Counted from the first letter of the stretch, positions 30,592-41,163 are shown. The stretch is 64,000 nucleotides of DNA from Nitrospira sp. (GCA_024998685.1 JACOEH010000001.1:1-64000); one strand, 5' to 3'. Numbers and translations are program-made. The notes: generated by a model not told the origin, from the sequence alone.

Positions 30592-31743
30592 GTGATTCTG
30601 CCGGCGGACGACGAGAAGAATCGCATGAGCATAGAGACGACGACTGCACCACAGAGACCGATGATCCCAGGGCAGAGCGGTCACGACGTAGGGAAGCCGG
30701 CTGCGGTAGCACCCGGCCGCGGGAACCTTCGAGCGCGAGTCCGGGTCATTCTCGTCCTCGGTGCCGTGATCCTGGCCGCCGTCGGTTTCTATGTGCGATC
30801 GCAGCCGGCACCGGAGTCAGGAGTCCTCCGCGTCTCGGGCAATGTCGAAATGACCGACGCCGAAGTGAGCTTCAAGATAGCCGGGCGGGTCGCCGAGCGC
30901 TTGCTGTCCGAAGGAGAAACGGTCAAAACGGGACAGGTCGTCGCTCGCCTGGATACCAGTGAGCTGGCACAAGAGGTCGCCCTGCGCAAGGCGGAGGTCC
31001 AAGCCGCCGAGGCGGCACTGGCCGAATTGGAAACCGGCTCCCGCCCGGAAGAGATCGCGCAGGCGGAAGCCGTGGTTCGGCGTTCGCAGGCGGATGTGAT
31101 ACGGGCGCGGGCGGATCTCAACCGGCTCGAACGGCTGTATGAACAAGACAATGTTTCGGTGCAGGACTACGATGCGGCGAAAACCGTCGTCGCCGTCGCG
31201 GAGGCGAAACTGCGTGAGGCGCAGGAGCAGTTGCGTCTGGTCCGGAAGGGGCCACGCGTGGAAAAAATCGAGCGATCGCGGGCACAGCTGCAGCAGGCCA
31301 AAGCAGCACTGGCCCTGGCCGAGACCCGGCTGAGCTATGCCATGCTGACCTCCCCACTGACCGGCCTCGTGCTGTCCCATAACATCGAGCCGGGTGAGTT
31401 CGTTGCAGCGGGGACGCCTATCGTAACGGTCGGCGATCTTGAACATGTTTGGTTGAGGGCCTACGTCAATGAAACGGACCTCGGCCGAGTGAAGGTGGGC
31501 CAAACGGCCACCGTGACGACTGATACGTTTCCGGACAAGGCCTACGAAGGCCGCGTGTCCTTCATCGCCTCCCAGGCTGAGTTCACGCCGAAGAGCGTCC
31601 AGACCGAGAAGGAGCGGGTCAAGCTCGTCTATCGCCTCAAGATCACCATCGACAATCCTCACATGGAGCTCAAAGCCGGGATGCCGGCCGATGCCAAGAT
31701 TGTTCTCGTGAATGGAACGGAGCCACCACGTGGAAGCCATTAA
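30592..31743 (+). CDS. HlyD-family membrane fusion/adaptor protein
   Basis: VSFKIAGRVAERLLSEGETVKTGQVVARLDTSELAQEVALRKAEV...LTSPLTGLVLSHNIEPGEFVAAGTPIVTVGDL; start may be ATG 30625. Confidence 0.9.
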   Translation: MILPADDEKNRMSIETTTAPQRPMIPGQSGHDVGKPAAVAPGRGNLRARVRVILVLGAVILAAVGFYVRSQPAPESGVLRVSGNVEMTDAEVSFKIAGRVAERLLSEGETVKTGQVVARLDTSELAQEVALRKAEVQAAEAALAELETGSRPEEIAQAEAVVRRSQADVIRARADLNRLERLYEQDNVSVQDYDAAKTVVAVAEAKLREAQEQLRLVRKGPRVEKIERSRAQLQQAKAALALAETRLSYAMLTSPLTGLVLSHNIEPGEFVAAGTPIVTVGDLEHVWLRAYVNETDLGRVKVGQTATVTTDTFPDKAYEGRVSFIASQAEFTPKSVQTEKERVKLVYRLKITIDNPHMELKAGMPADAKIVLVNGTEPPRGSH

Positions 31744-32683
31744 GCTCGTCCATCTCACACGATCGTTCGGCGTGGTTCGTGCGGTCGAGAATTTAAACTT
31801 CACCGTGGCAGTCGGAGAAATCTTCGGCCTCGTCGGTCCGGACGGTGCCGGCAAAACCACCACGATGCGGCTCTTGACCGGCGTGATGGAGCCGACGGGC
31901 GGCGATGCCTGGGTCATGGGCAAGCACGTGGTCCGGAAGGCCGAGGCGGTGAAAGACGATATCGGGTACATGAGCCAGCGGTTCGGGCTCTACCCGGATC
32001 TGACGGTGGACGAGAACATCCATTTCTACGCGGATCTCTACGGGGTTCCCACGCAAGGGCGCGAGCAGAAGGTCCACGAGCTGCTCTCGTTCAGCAATCT
32101 CACTCCCTTCAAGAAGCGGCAGGCCGGGCGGTTGTCCGGGGGCATGAAGCAGAAGCTGGGGCTGGCCTGTGCGTTGATCCATACGCCGAAAGTCTTGTTC
32201 CTGGACGAGCCGACGAACGGCGTCGATCCGGTCTCGCGGCGCGACTTCTGGCGGATTCTCTATTCCCTTCTCAAGGAAGGCGTCACGATCTTCGTCTCCA
32301 CCGCCTATCTGGACGAGGCGGAACGGTGCCATCGGGTGGCGCTGTTGCACCAGGGCCGTCTCCTGGCTTGCGACACGCCGGACCGAGTCAAAAGCCTCAT
32401 GCGGGGCACGATCCTCGAAGTCCGCGTCAGCCGTGCGCGCGAGGCGGCGGCATTGCTCAAGCGGCGCATGAAGGCCGAATCGATCGGCCTCTTCGGCGAT
32501 CGCATCCATGTGGTGACGATGAACAGGGCGCAGACGGCGCACCAGGTGCCGGGCATCCTACAAAGTGAAGGCTTTACGCTGCATGGAGTGCGACAGATCG
32601 AGCCCTCCCTGGAGGATGTCTTTATCTCAGTGCTGACGAGCGAGCAGGTTGCCGTTCAGCAGGAACCGACCCATGTCCTCTGA
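31712..32683 (+). CDS. ABC transporter ATP-binding protein
   Basis: GLVGPDGAGKTTTMRLLTGV, RLSGGMKQKLGLACALIHTPKVLFLDEPTNGVDPVSRR. Confidence 0.95.
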   Translation: MERSHHVEAIKLVHLTRSFGVVRAVENLNFTVAVGEIFGLVGPDGAGKTTTMRLLTGVMEPTGGDAWVMGKHVVRKAEAVKDDIGYMSQRFGLYPDLTVDENIHFYADLYGVPTQGREQKVHELLSFSNLTPFKKRQAGRLSGGMKQKLGLACALIHTPKVLFLDEPTNGVDPVSRRDFWRILYSLLKEGVTIFVSTAYLDEAERCHRVALLHQGRLLACDTPDRVKSLMRGTILEVRVSRAREAAALLKRRMKAESIGLFGDRIHVVTMNRAQTAHQVPGILQSEGFTLHGVRQIEPSLEDVFISVLTSEQVAVQQEPTHVL

Positions 32684-33650
32684 TCGTGAGCCCTATGCGG
32701 TCGTGGTCCGCGATTTGGAAAAGCGGTTCGGCTCATTCGTCGCGGTCAACCGGATCAGTCTGGAAGTCAAAGCCGGCGAGATCTTCGGCTTTCTCGGACC
32801 GAACGGAGCCGGCAAGTCCACGACCATCCGGATGCTGTGCGGACTGCTGACGCCGACGGCGGGCACCGGCACCGTCGCCGGCTTCGACATCATGCGGGAA
32901 GCTGAGCGGATCAAAGCCCACATCGGCTACATGAGCCAGAAGTTCTCACTCTACGAGGATCTGACGGTCGAGGAGAACATCGATTTTTACAGCGGCATCT
33001 ACCGAATTCCAAAAGAGAAGAAGGCGGAGCGGAAAGAGTGGGTCATCGATATGGCGGGTCTCTCGGAGCATCGACACTCGCGGACCGTCGTCCTCTCCGG
33101 AGGCTGGAAGCAACGGCTCGCGTTGGGCTGTGCCATCCTGCACGAACCGCCGGTCATCTTCCTCGATGAGCCGACGTCCGGCGTGGATCCGATCAGCCGC
33201 CGGAGCTTCTGGGATCTCATTTACGAGCTGGCCGGACGAGGCGTGACGGTCTTCGTGACGACCCACTATATGGAAGAGGCCGAATACTGTGACCGGCTGG
33301 GATTGATCTATCGGGGCGAGTTGATCGCGGCCGGGACGCCGGAGGAGCTCAAGACGCATTTCATGCAGGACGACATCATCGAAGTGCTGTGCGAACAGCC
33401 CCAGGAGGCGATGTTTGCGCTCGGGGATGTGGAAGGAGTCAAGGAAGCGGCCTTGTTCGGCAAGGGTCTGCATGTCGTCGTCGAGCGTCGGGCGGGGGAT
33501 GTCGTCCCGGCGATCACGAACCGGCTGGCGGAGTGGAACTTTGCAGTATCGCGGGCGGAGCGGATCGTGCCGTCGCTGGAGGACGTGTTCGTCTCGTTGA
33601 TCGAGGCGCGGGATCGGCAGGAGCGGCCTCAGGCCGAGGTGGAGGGATGA
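32673..33650 (+). CDS. ABC transporter ATP-binding protein
   Basis: GFLGPNGAGKSTTIRMLCGLL, VLSGGWKQRLALGCAILHEPPVIFLDEPTSGVDPISRR. Confidence 0.95.
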   Translation: MSSDREPYAVVVRDLEKRFGSFVAVNRISLEVKAGEIFGFLGPNGAGKSTTIRMLCGLLTPTAGTGTVAGFDIMREAERIKAHIGYMSQKFSLYEDLTVEENIDFYSGIYRIPKEKKAERKEWVIDMAGLSEHRHSRTVVLSGGWKQRLALGCAILHEPPVIFLDEPTSGVDPISRRSFWDLIYELAGRGVTVFVTTHYMEEAEYCDRLGLIYRGELIAAGTPEELKTHFMQDDIIEVLCEQPQEAMFALGDVEGVKEAALFGKGLHVVVERRAGDVVPAITNRLAEWNFAVSRAERIVPSLEDVFVSLIEARDRQERPQAEVEG

Positions 33651-34780
33651 ACGGGCGGCGCATCTGGGCGGTGACCCGCAAAGAGGGAATTCACATCATC
33701 CGCGACTGGCGCAGCCTGGTCATGGGGATCGCCATTCCCATCCTCTTGCTGATCCTGTTCGGCTATGCGTTGACGCTGGACGTGGATGAGGTGCCGCTCG
33801 TGGTATGGGATCAGAACGGTACGGAAACGAGCCGACGCTTCATCAGTCATTTTGACGGCTCGCCCTATTTCAGTCTGCGCCGTTATGTGCAGACCTATGC
33901 CGACGTCGAGCGGGCGATCGATGAGGGGAGTGCGTTGGTGGCGCTGATCATTCCGACCGATTTCGGCCCGGATCTCGCTGCGGGACGGGTGACACGGGTA
34001 CAGGCCATCATGGATGGCAGCGACTCGAACACGGCGACGATCGTGCTCGGCTATGTGGAGACCGTGGCGCGGACCTACAACCAGGAGTTGGCGATCGAAC
34101 AGACGGCGCGCACGACCGGCCGGACCGTGACCGTTCCGCTCGACCTGCGCCCGCGCGTCTGGTTCAATGCCGATATGGAATCCAAGAACTACATCATTCC
34201 GGGATTGATCGCGGTGATCATGATGGTCATCGCCGCAATGCTGACCTCGCTCACGGTGGCGAGGGAGTGGGAAACCGGCACGATGGAGCAGGTGATCGCC
34301 ACGCCGCTGAAAGGGCCGGAACTGATTCTCGGCAAGCTCCTGCCGTATTTCGGCATCGGCCTGCTCGATGTCCTCGTGGCCGTGCTGATGGGCGAGTTCC
34401 TCTTCAAGGTGCCGTTGCGGGGCAGCGTTGCGCTCCTGTTCGGCATGGCGGCCGTCTTTTTGGCCGGGGCACTCTCCCTCGGTATGTTGATCAGCATCGT
34501 AACCAAAGCGCAATTGTTGGCCAGCCAACTGGCCATGGTGGTCACGTTCCTGCCGGCCTTCCTGCTCTCCGGGTTCATGTACGACATCGGCAATATGCCG
34601 AACGTGATTCAAGCCATCACCCATGTGGTGCCGGCCCGGTATTTCGTCTCGCTGTTGAAGGGTATTTATCTGAAAGGGATCGGACTGGAACTCCTCGTCT
34701 TGGAAGCGGTACTGCTGGCCGGCTTCGGCCTGCTCGTGCTCTTGGCCGCCAATCTGGTCTTCAAGAAAAAGATGGCGTGA
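33647..34780 (+). CDS. ABC-2 type transporter permease
   Basis: ATGA overlap with upstream ATPase; AMLTSLTVAREWETGTMEQVIATPLKGPELILGKLLPYFGIGLLDV. Confidence 0.9.
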   Translation: MNGRRIWAVTRKEGIHIIRDWRSLVMGIAIPILLLILFGYALTLDVDEVPLVVWDQNGTETSRRFISHFDGSPYFSLRRYVQTYADVERAIDEGSALVALIIPTDFGPDLAAGRVTRVQAIMDGSDSNTATIVLGYVETVARTYNQELAIEQTARTTGRTVTVPLDLRPRVWFNADMESKNYIIPGLIAVIMMVIAAMLTSLTVAREWETGTMEQVIATPLKGPELILGKLLPYFGIGLLDVLVAVLMGEFLFKVPLRGSVALLFGMAAVFLAGALSLGMLISIVTKAQLLASQLAMVVTFLPAFLLSGFMYDIGNMPNVIQAITHVVPARYFVSLLKGIYLKGIGLELLVLEAVLLAGFGLLVLLAANLVFKKKMA

Positions 34781-34787
34781 GCAGACG

Positions 34788-35918
34788 ATGTTCGAACGGA
34801 TCACGCAGATGCTGATGAAGGAATTCATCCAGATCCTTCGCGATCCACGGATGAGGACCGTCATTTTCGTGATGCCCCTCGTGCAGACGCTCGTGTTCGG
34901 CTATGCCGTCACCACGGACGTCACCCGCATCCCGACCGCGATCTTCGATCTGGACAACAGCCGGGCCAGCCGTGAGTTGACCGCCCGGTTCACCGGGTCC
35001 GGCTATTTCGACGTGGCGGCGTACGTCGATCGCGAAGACCAGGTTCGGGACCTGGTGGATCACGGCACGGTCAAAGCGGTGTTGCAGATGAACAAGGGGT
35101 TTGGAGACGATCTCCGGGCCGGCCGAACGGCGGCGGTACAGGTCATCGTGGACGGGACGGACTCCAACACGGCGGGGATCGTGCTGAATTACGCCGGGCA
35201 AATCGCCGGCCGATTCAGTGAGACGGTGCTGCAGACACGCATCATCCGGGCCACCGGTGAGCCGGCTACCCCCGCTCGCGTGGCGGTGGAGACACGCGCG
35301 TGGTTCAACGAGAACCTCGAAAGTCGTAACTTCTACGTTCCCGGGGTGATCGTGCTGATCGTCACGCTGGTCACGTTGATGTTGTCGAGCATGGCGGTGG
35401 TCCGCGAAAAGGAAATCGGGACGATCGAGCAGATCATGGTGACGCCGATCAAGCAAGCCGAGTTCATTCTGGGCAAGACCTTGCCGTTCGCGCTGATCGG
35501 CTTCGTCGACGTAGCGCTGGTGACCGTGATGGCAGCCTATTGGTTCGACGTGCCCTTCAGAGGCAGCCTGTGGCTCCTCGTCGGGGCGACAAGTCTGTAC
35601 CTGATGAGCACGCTGGGCATCGGTCTGCTGATCTCGACCGTCAGCCGGACGCAACAGCAGGCGATGATGAGCGCCTTTTTCTATTACTTCCCCGCTATGC
35701 TCTTGTCCGGCTTCGTGTTCCCGATCGCCAACATGCCGGAGGCCGTGCAATGGCTGACCTATCTCAACCCGCTGCGCTACTTTCTGGTCATCATCAGAGG
35801 GATCTTCTTGAAGGGAGTGGGGCCTGAGATTCTTTGGCCGCACATGGCGGCGCTCTTCATCCTGGGGACGGCTACGCTATGGGTGGCGACCAGACGGTTC
35901 CGGAAGACGGCGATATGA
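34788..35918 (+). CDS. ABC-2 type transporter permease
   Basis: MLSSMAVVREKEIGTIEQIMVTPIKQAEFILGKTLPFALIGFVDV; FYYFPAMLLSGFVFPIANMPEAVQWLTYLNPLRYFLVIIRGIFLKG. Confidence 0.95.
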   Translation: MFERITQMLMKEFIQILRDPRMRTVIFVMPLVQTLVFGYAVTTDVTRIPTAIFDLDNSRASRELTARFTGSGYFDVAAYVDREDQVRDLVDHGTVKAVLQMNKGFGDDLRAGRTAAVQVIVDGTDSNTAGIVLNYAGQIAGRFSETVLQTRIIRATGEPATPARVAVETRAWFNENLESRNFYVPGVIVLIVTLVTLMLSSMAVVREKEIGTIEQIMVTPIKQAEFILGKTLPFALIGFVDVALVTVMAAYWFDVPFRGSLWLLVGATSLYLMSTLGIGLLISTVSRTQQQAMMSAFFYYFPAMLLSGFVFPIANMPEAVQWLTYLNPLRYFLVIIRGIFLKGVGPEILWPHMAALFILGTATLWVATRRFRKTAI

Positions 35919-36111
35919 CCCAATGTGTCATGTTGAAGGTTCAATGTTGAATAGTTGGATCATCGACTATGTCGCGTAGCACGATCGTCGTCTTCGTCGC
36001 AATCGGCGTCGGCATGTGGCGGTTCCGGCGGCAGTTCGGCTGACGGACACGTTGCGTCAATGAGACTGATAGGAAGAAAGGCAAGGCGACGATCGTGAGA
36101 CAGAAAGCGTC

Positions 36112-37122
36112 GTGAAATACCTTGGAAAGACACCACCCTTTCGTGGTCCTGATGGCGAGATCCTTGCGAACGGTGTCGCAGAAATCAGCTATCTTCGCCT
36201 CGGTGGGTTCGATCAGTGGGTGATGATTCGAGGGGAAAACATCGCCAATCCGATCTTGATCCTGTTGCATGGGGGGCCGGGCTTTCCGGAGATGCGTCTG
36301 TTCCGTACGTTCAATGCCGCACTCGAACAATACTACACCGTTGTGTATTGGATGCAGCGCGGCACGAGCAAGTCATTCGACCGGCGCATGCCCGCCTCCT
36401 CCCTGACGATCGAACAATTCATCGCCGATCTCGACGAACTCGTGGACATGATGCGCAAGCGCTTCGGAAAGGACAAAGTTGCGCTGTACGGCCACTCCTG
36501 GGGCTCGGTGTTGGGCGTACTCTATGCTTCACGATATCCGGAGAAGGTGGCCGCCTATGTCGGCACCGGGCAGATCGGCGAGTGGGCCGCATTCGAAACA
36601 GCCTCGTATACGTTCGTTCTTGCCGAAGCGGAGCGTCGCCGGCACCGCAAGGCCATTCGTGAATTGCGTGCCATCGGTCCACCGCTACATGCCTTTTGGG
36701 ACATGGTGGTGGAACGCAAATGGCTCACGCGCTTCTTCGGCATCATACGCGGCATGTCTTTGTGGAGATTCAGCCGCGTCACGCTGGGCGGACCGGAAGC
36801 GTCGATTGTCGACTTGCCCGACATTCTGCGAAGCCAATTCGTCACGCCGAAGGTCATGTGGCAGGAGCTCAGTGGGGTGAATCTCATCAAAACCGCACCC
36901 GCATTGCAGATGTCGATCTTCTTCTTTCTTGGGCGCCACGATCGTGTGGTGGTTCCGGAAACCAGCGTGGCGTATTTCGATGTCTTGCAGGCCCCGTCAA
37001 AAACACTCATGTGGTTCGAAGAATCCGGCCACGAACCACCGACCGAAGAGCCGGAGAAGTTCAACAGTCTGATGGTTGAAATGGTCCTGCCGGTCGCGCT
37101 GGCCTCGTTGTCACGATCATAA
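36112..37122 (+). CDS. Alpha/beta hydrolase (proline iminopeptidase-like)
   Basis: ILLHGGPGFPEMRLF oxyanion region, VALYGHSWGSVLGVLYASRYPEKV nucleophile elbow GHSWG, C-terminal ESGHEPPTEEPEKF His. Confidence 0.85.
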   Translation: MKYLGKTPPFRGPDGEILANGVAEISYLRLGGFDQWVMIRGENIANPILILLHGGPGFPEMRLFRTFNAALEQYYTVVYWMQRGTSKSFDRRMPASSLTIEQFIADLDELVDMMRKRFGKDKVALYGHSWGSVLGVLYASRYPEKVAAYVGTGQIGEWAAFETASYTFVLAEAERRRHRKAIRELRAIGPPLHAFWDMVVERKWLTRFFGIIRGMSLWRFSRVTLGGPEASIVDLPDILRSQFVTPKVMWQELSGVNLIKTAPALQMSIFFFLGRHDRVVVPETSVAYFDVLQAPSKTLMWFEESGHEPPTEEPEKFNSLMVEMVLPVALASLSRS

Positions 37123-37618
37123 CCGACTTTGTGAGATGCCTCGGAAGCGCCGCAATTCCTCTCGCGACCGCCATGATCAGGATCATCGACATATCGTCAC
37201 ACGATCGACAACAACTCCTGGTTCCGAAAAAGAAACAGTCTTCTTGACATCGGCTGCGTTCGGCAGTGCGCACCTGGGACCGTTGTTCATCGGAGGGGAA
37301 GGCAGTGGGCCGTTTTACCTTTTGCAAAGCATGTATATGGTGTGGGTCGATCTGCTGTTTGGGACGGTCAAGGCAAGACCGTCGTCCGTGTGGCCTTCCG
37401 CCACAGTCCTGGTACCTGCGCTGTAGCAAGACTCCCAGATGGCCCTTGGATTGACTTGCTTTTCCGGGATTTGCCGTTGGAAATAATGCTCGTAATGATT
37501 CTTGCATGGCTTTAGCAAAGCGAAAAGTTTTGGGTTTGCAGAGAAAGAGACAGTCTCGAAGAACCGCATCGGTGGCAGCCATGCCGTCTCAGGAATGTTG
37601 AGTGTGGGGGGAGAAACC

Positions 37619-38185
37619 GTGAGCCCTCAGGGTACACCTCACGATGATCGAGGACCGGTCGGAGTCGTCGTCGCCGTGCACGGACCGGTCGTCGATATCG
37701 CCTGCGACTACTTACCACCGCTCCACCAAGCCCTTTCTTCCTCGCTCGACCGCGAACGCTATATCTTTGAGGTATACCAGCACCTCAATGAACGTCACGT
37801 CCGAGCGATTACGCTTCACAGCACCGGTGGATTACAGCGAGGGATGCGGGTGTTCGATACAGGCGCACCATTGCAGGTGCCGGTGTCACCGGACTGTCTC
37901 GGTCGCTTATTAAACGTCTTCGGCGAACCGCTGGACGGCGGCCCGGCGCTCAACACGCGGCAGTTTCGAAATATTCTCGGTCAACCGATACCGCTCCACC
38001 AAACGATCGGCGCGAGCGGGATCTTGGAGACGGGCATCAAGGTGATCGATTTGCTGTGCCCGTTTATTCGAGGAGGAAAGACCGGCTTATTCGGCGGCGC
38101 CGGAATCGGCAACACGCAAAGGATGATGGCGCAGGATCTGCACAATGCTTACCGGCTGGTCGGGCTGTATCTTCGCGAGGGATGA
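37619..38185 (+). pseudogene. Truncated F1-type ATPase beta-subunit paralog (N-ATPase-like), non-functional P-loop
   Basis: GVVVAVHGPVVDIACDYLPPLHQAL...LGRLLNVFGEPLDGGPAL...TGIKVIDLLCPFIRGGKTGLFGGAGIGNT then stop; catalytic domain missing. Confidence 0.8.
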
Positions 38186-38231
38186 TGAAGCGATCTTATC
38201 ATCGACGAAGTTCGTGCAGGCCTGGCCGGGT

Positions 38232-39266
38232 TTACATAAACAGATAGAGCGCCGCCACAACGCCGAAGAATTCGGACGTGTTCCTGCCTCTGAGGCTGAA
38301 CCATGGACCGGCAATAAGGCCGACATGCTGATTGAAGTTGTATTCCACGGCCGGGGCAATCGTGAGCAAATTGCCGTACCCCCTTCCGACCATCGCTGAG
38401 TCGCCGTTCACACCGACCCCGGTCGTGCCGGAAAAACGCGTCGCATTGATCGTCTGAAACCCGATATCGAGCGCGAGGACCAAATGTCGCGTGAGGCTAT
38501 ATTCTCCCGCGACGGTCAAGGTAGTCACCGATCCAGGATCAACGCGTCCCTCCGTGCCGAATCCTCCTCCGTAGGTATTGAACCCGCTCACAGTCACGGG
38601 CGAAAAGATGCTGTACGTTGCATTCACACGGTACCTGAATACCTGATGGTGTCCCAACCGTATGGCTTTCTGCACTCCGATGCCCAGCGTTGTCGCAAAA
38701 GAGCCGCCCCCGGTTCCCCCCAGACCTCTTATGGACGGACGAAGATTGTTGTACTGTCCGCTCGGAAATATTTCCTGGACCCAGATCCGGACATCGGGAA
38801 GCCATGAATCGGCGCGGCTTCTCAGTACTTGAAATCCGAGCTGAAGCGGAAAGTCACCGAACCCGGAGATGGACTCGCCTTCGGCGGAGTTCCGGAGCCA
38901 CTGCGGCGCGATCTCGACATCGATCCGGTTCGTGACGCCATAGATGAAGTAGGTTTGTTGGATGATGCTGTGGGAGACGGGTGCTGATTGGAGACGCCAA
39001 TTGTCGTTATACAATCCGCCATATCGCGTAAAGAAGAAGTATGGTTCAACAACGACGCGCCCCTGATCAAGCGTCAGGCCTCGTGTCGAGAGCAGCGTCC
39101 CGGTGAACCAGGGACCGGCAGGTTGAGGCTGACGGCTGTCGGAATCTCCACCCCACACGGCTTCCGAAGAGCAGACACATGCAATGAGCAAGCTGAGAGC
39201 GATCTTGAATAGGCATTGAGGCATATCGCCCCAGGGCGGAAATCTGTATGCTGCGAATGGCGACAA
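38232..39266 (-). CDS. Outer-membrane beta-barrel protein (phenol-degradation MetA-like/transporter-type)
   Basis: Signal peptide, alternating beta-strand pattern, AVEYNFNQHVGLIAGPWFSLRGRNTSEFFGVVAALYLFM. Confidence 0.6.
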   Translation of the reverse strand: MSPFAAYRFPPWGDMPQCLFKIALSLLIACVCSSEAVWGGDSDSRQPQPAGPWFTGTLLSTRGLTLDQGRVVVEPYFFFTRYGGLYNDNWRLQSAPVSHSIIQQTYFIYGVTNRIDVEIAPQWLRNSAEGESISGFGDFPLQLGFQVLRSRADSWLPDVRIWVQEIFPSGQYNNLRPSIRGLGGTGGGSFATTLGIGVQKAIRLGHHQVFRYRVNATYSIFSPVTVSGFNTYGGGFGTEGRVDPGSVTTLTVAGEYSLTRHLVLALDIGFQTINATRFSGTTGVGVNGDSAMVGRGYGNLLTIAPAVEYNFNQHVGLIAGPWFSLRGRNTSEFFGVVAALYLFM

Positions 39267-39556
39267 TCGACGATTTATTTTTTATAGAGCCGCTCTGTCC
39301 AGTCGGGTGCGGTGAAGGTGTACGATTGAGTGTTCAGGCAGGCGACTCATGTCCCGGCATTTGTCTTGTTGTTCGAAGATGGTGTATGTCCTTATAGGCG
39401 ATGTATGCTCGTGGAAAAATATCGAATCAACTATGACATAGTTTTTGTCACCACGGTGGAGAATGTTCTGCGGACCACCGGGTGCTCGGTACGGAACATT
39501 CCGCTGGTTCCCGGACGCCGAAGAGCGGCGGATGGTATGCACACAAAGGAGCCTGC

Positions 39557-40510
39557 ATGAACGATCTGTTGATTAATCGGATTCTCGTCGCCACGGACTT
39601 TTCCGCGTGCGCGAGGCGCGCCGTCGACTACGGGCTGTGCGTGGCCCATGCGTGGTCCGCTCACGTGGATTTGCTCTACGTGGCCGAAGTGTTGCGGGGG
39701 TTGGATCTCGACGAGCCGCTTGCCGATCCAATGCTGGAGATGAGGCGGAAGGAGGCGGCGCAATTCTTGGGCGACCTGGCGACTCGCGTGAGACAGGAAG
39801 GCCTGGATGCGGATTGGCATTTGCGCGAAGGCATTCCCAGCGAGCAGATCGGTCAGACAGCGCTCGAACTGCGAGCCGACCTTGTCGTCGTCGGCACGCA
39901 TGGGAGAACCGGGCTGGACCACATCATGTTGGGCAGCACGGCGGAGCGCGTCATCAAACACGCGCCTTGTCCGGTGCTGACGGTCCGTGTCGCCCCCATC
40001 CACGGCGAAAAGGATGTGGACATACCGCCATGCATCCGGCACTTGCTGGTGCCGGTTGATTTCTCGAGTCCCTCTCTCGATGCGCTGGAGTATGCCATCC
40101 AGGTGGTCGATCGCTTCGGAGCGAGACTCACGATCCTCCATGTGCTGGAACCGATCTATTACGATCTGGAATTGGGATTGGGCCGGATCGAGCAGGAGGC
40201 CCAGAAGCGGACGCACTGGGAAGCGCAATTGGATGGTCTTGCACAAGTGGTGAAGGAGCGTGGTTTGGCGGCAGGGTCGGTCGTGCTCGGGGGAATTCCA
40301 TCGGAGTCGATCGTGACCTATGCTCGTGCGCAAGGCTGCGATGTGATCGTCATGGGCACCCACGGACGGCGTGGGCTGTCGCGTCTGCGGTACGGCAGCG
40401 TGGCTGAGTCCGTGCTTCGGCAGGCTCCTTGTCCCGTGCTCACGGTCCGAAGCCCGAAGTTCAGCTCTCAACACAGCCGCATGATGCCGCTGTCGGTGGC
40501 GGAGCCATAA
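39557..40510 (+). CDS. Tandem universal stress protein (two UspA domains)
   Basis: ILVATDFSACARRAVDYGL...VVVGTHGRTGLDHIMLGSTAERVIKHAPCPVLTVR and a second copy ...VIVMGTHGRRGLSRLRYGSVAESVLRQAPCPVLTVR. Confidence 0.95.
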   Translation: MNDLLINRILVATDFSACARRAVDYGLCVAHAWSAHVDLLYVAEVLRGLDLDEPLADPMLEMRRKEAAQFLGDLATRVRQEGLDADWHLREGIPSEQIGQTALELRADLVVVGTHGRTGLDHIMLGSTAERVIKHAPCPVLTVRVAPIHGEKDVDIPPCIRHLLVPVDFSSPSLDALEYAIQVVDRFGARLTILHVLEPIYYDLELGLGRIEQEAQKRTHWEAQLDGLAQVVKERGLAAGSVVLGGIPSESIVTYARAQGCDVIVMGTHGRRGLSRLRYGSVAESVLRQAPCPVLTVRSPKFSSQHSRMMPLSVAEP

Positions 40511-40651
40511 CAATGGCATGCAGCAAAGAGGCTTCCGCTCGATGACGGAACAGCTGCCGCAATCGACGTCGGTCCATGATCACGCCGGATCTTTCGAGAA
40601 AGCGTCGAGGTTTGCGCCGGGCTCCGCCGTGTGGTCCGGCGGACCGGACGC

Positions 40652-41089
40652 ATGAACATAAGGAGCATAGACATGGAATCTCGGGACATTTACATCACCA
40701 AATTCGACCTCGTTCGCCTCAAGGAACTGCTGGAGGTAGGGATTAGTTTCAAAGAGCGGGACCGCGAATATCTGGAGAGTTTACAGAATGAGTTGGACCG
40801 AGCCCATATCGTGGAGCCCACCGCAATTCCCGATAACGTGGTCACGATGAATTCTCACGTTCGCCTCAAGGATATGGAGACGGGCGAGGAGAAACGTTAT
40901 ACCCTCGTATTCCCGTCCGATGCCGATATTGAGAAGAATCAGATCTCGATTCTTGCTCCCATCGGCACCGCCATCCTCGGTTACCGGACGGGTGACACGG
41001 TGGATTGGCTCGTGCCGGCCGGGAAACGCAAGGTACGGATCGAAGAAATTCTCTATCAACCCGAAGCAGCCGGGCGCTATGATTTGTAA
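40652..41089 (+). CDS. GreA/GreB-family elongation factor / Rnk-like regulator
   Basis: VVTMNSHVRLKDMETGEEKRYTLVFPSDADIEKNQISILAPIGTAILGYRTGDTVDWLVPAGKRKVRIEEI. Confidence 0.9.
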   Translation: MNIRSIDMESRDIYITKFDLVRLKELLEVGISFKERDREYLESLQNELDRAHIVEPTAIPDNVVTMNSHVRLKDMETGEEKRYTLVFPSDADIEKNQISILAPIGTAILGYRTGDTVDWLVPAGKRKVRIEEILYQPEAAGRYDL

Positions 41090-41163
41090 CGGCCGTACCT
41101 GAGTCGTGCCGATCATGGCTCGGAAGAACTGCAGACGCTCGTTCGAAAGATCGATCGAACGGA

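Noticed and set aside
33629-34864. 411-aa minus-strand ORF opposite the ABC permease gene
   Set aside because: His/Arg/Asp/Gln-rich composition typical of antisense reading of a high-GC gene; the plus strand has a clear permease.
34761-35843. 360-aa minus-strand ORF
   Set aside because: Antisense to the second ABC permease, low-complexity HRD-rich composition.
38145-38399. 84-aa plus-strand ORF after the ATPase remnant
   Set aside because: Mostly antisense to the end of the outer-membrane protein gene; no family resemblance.
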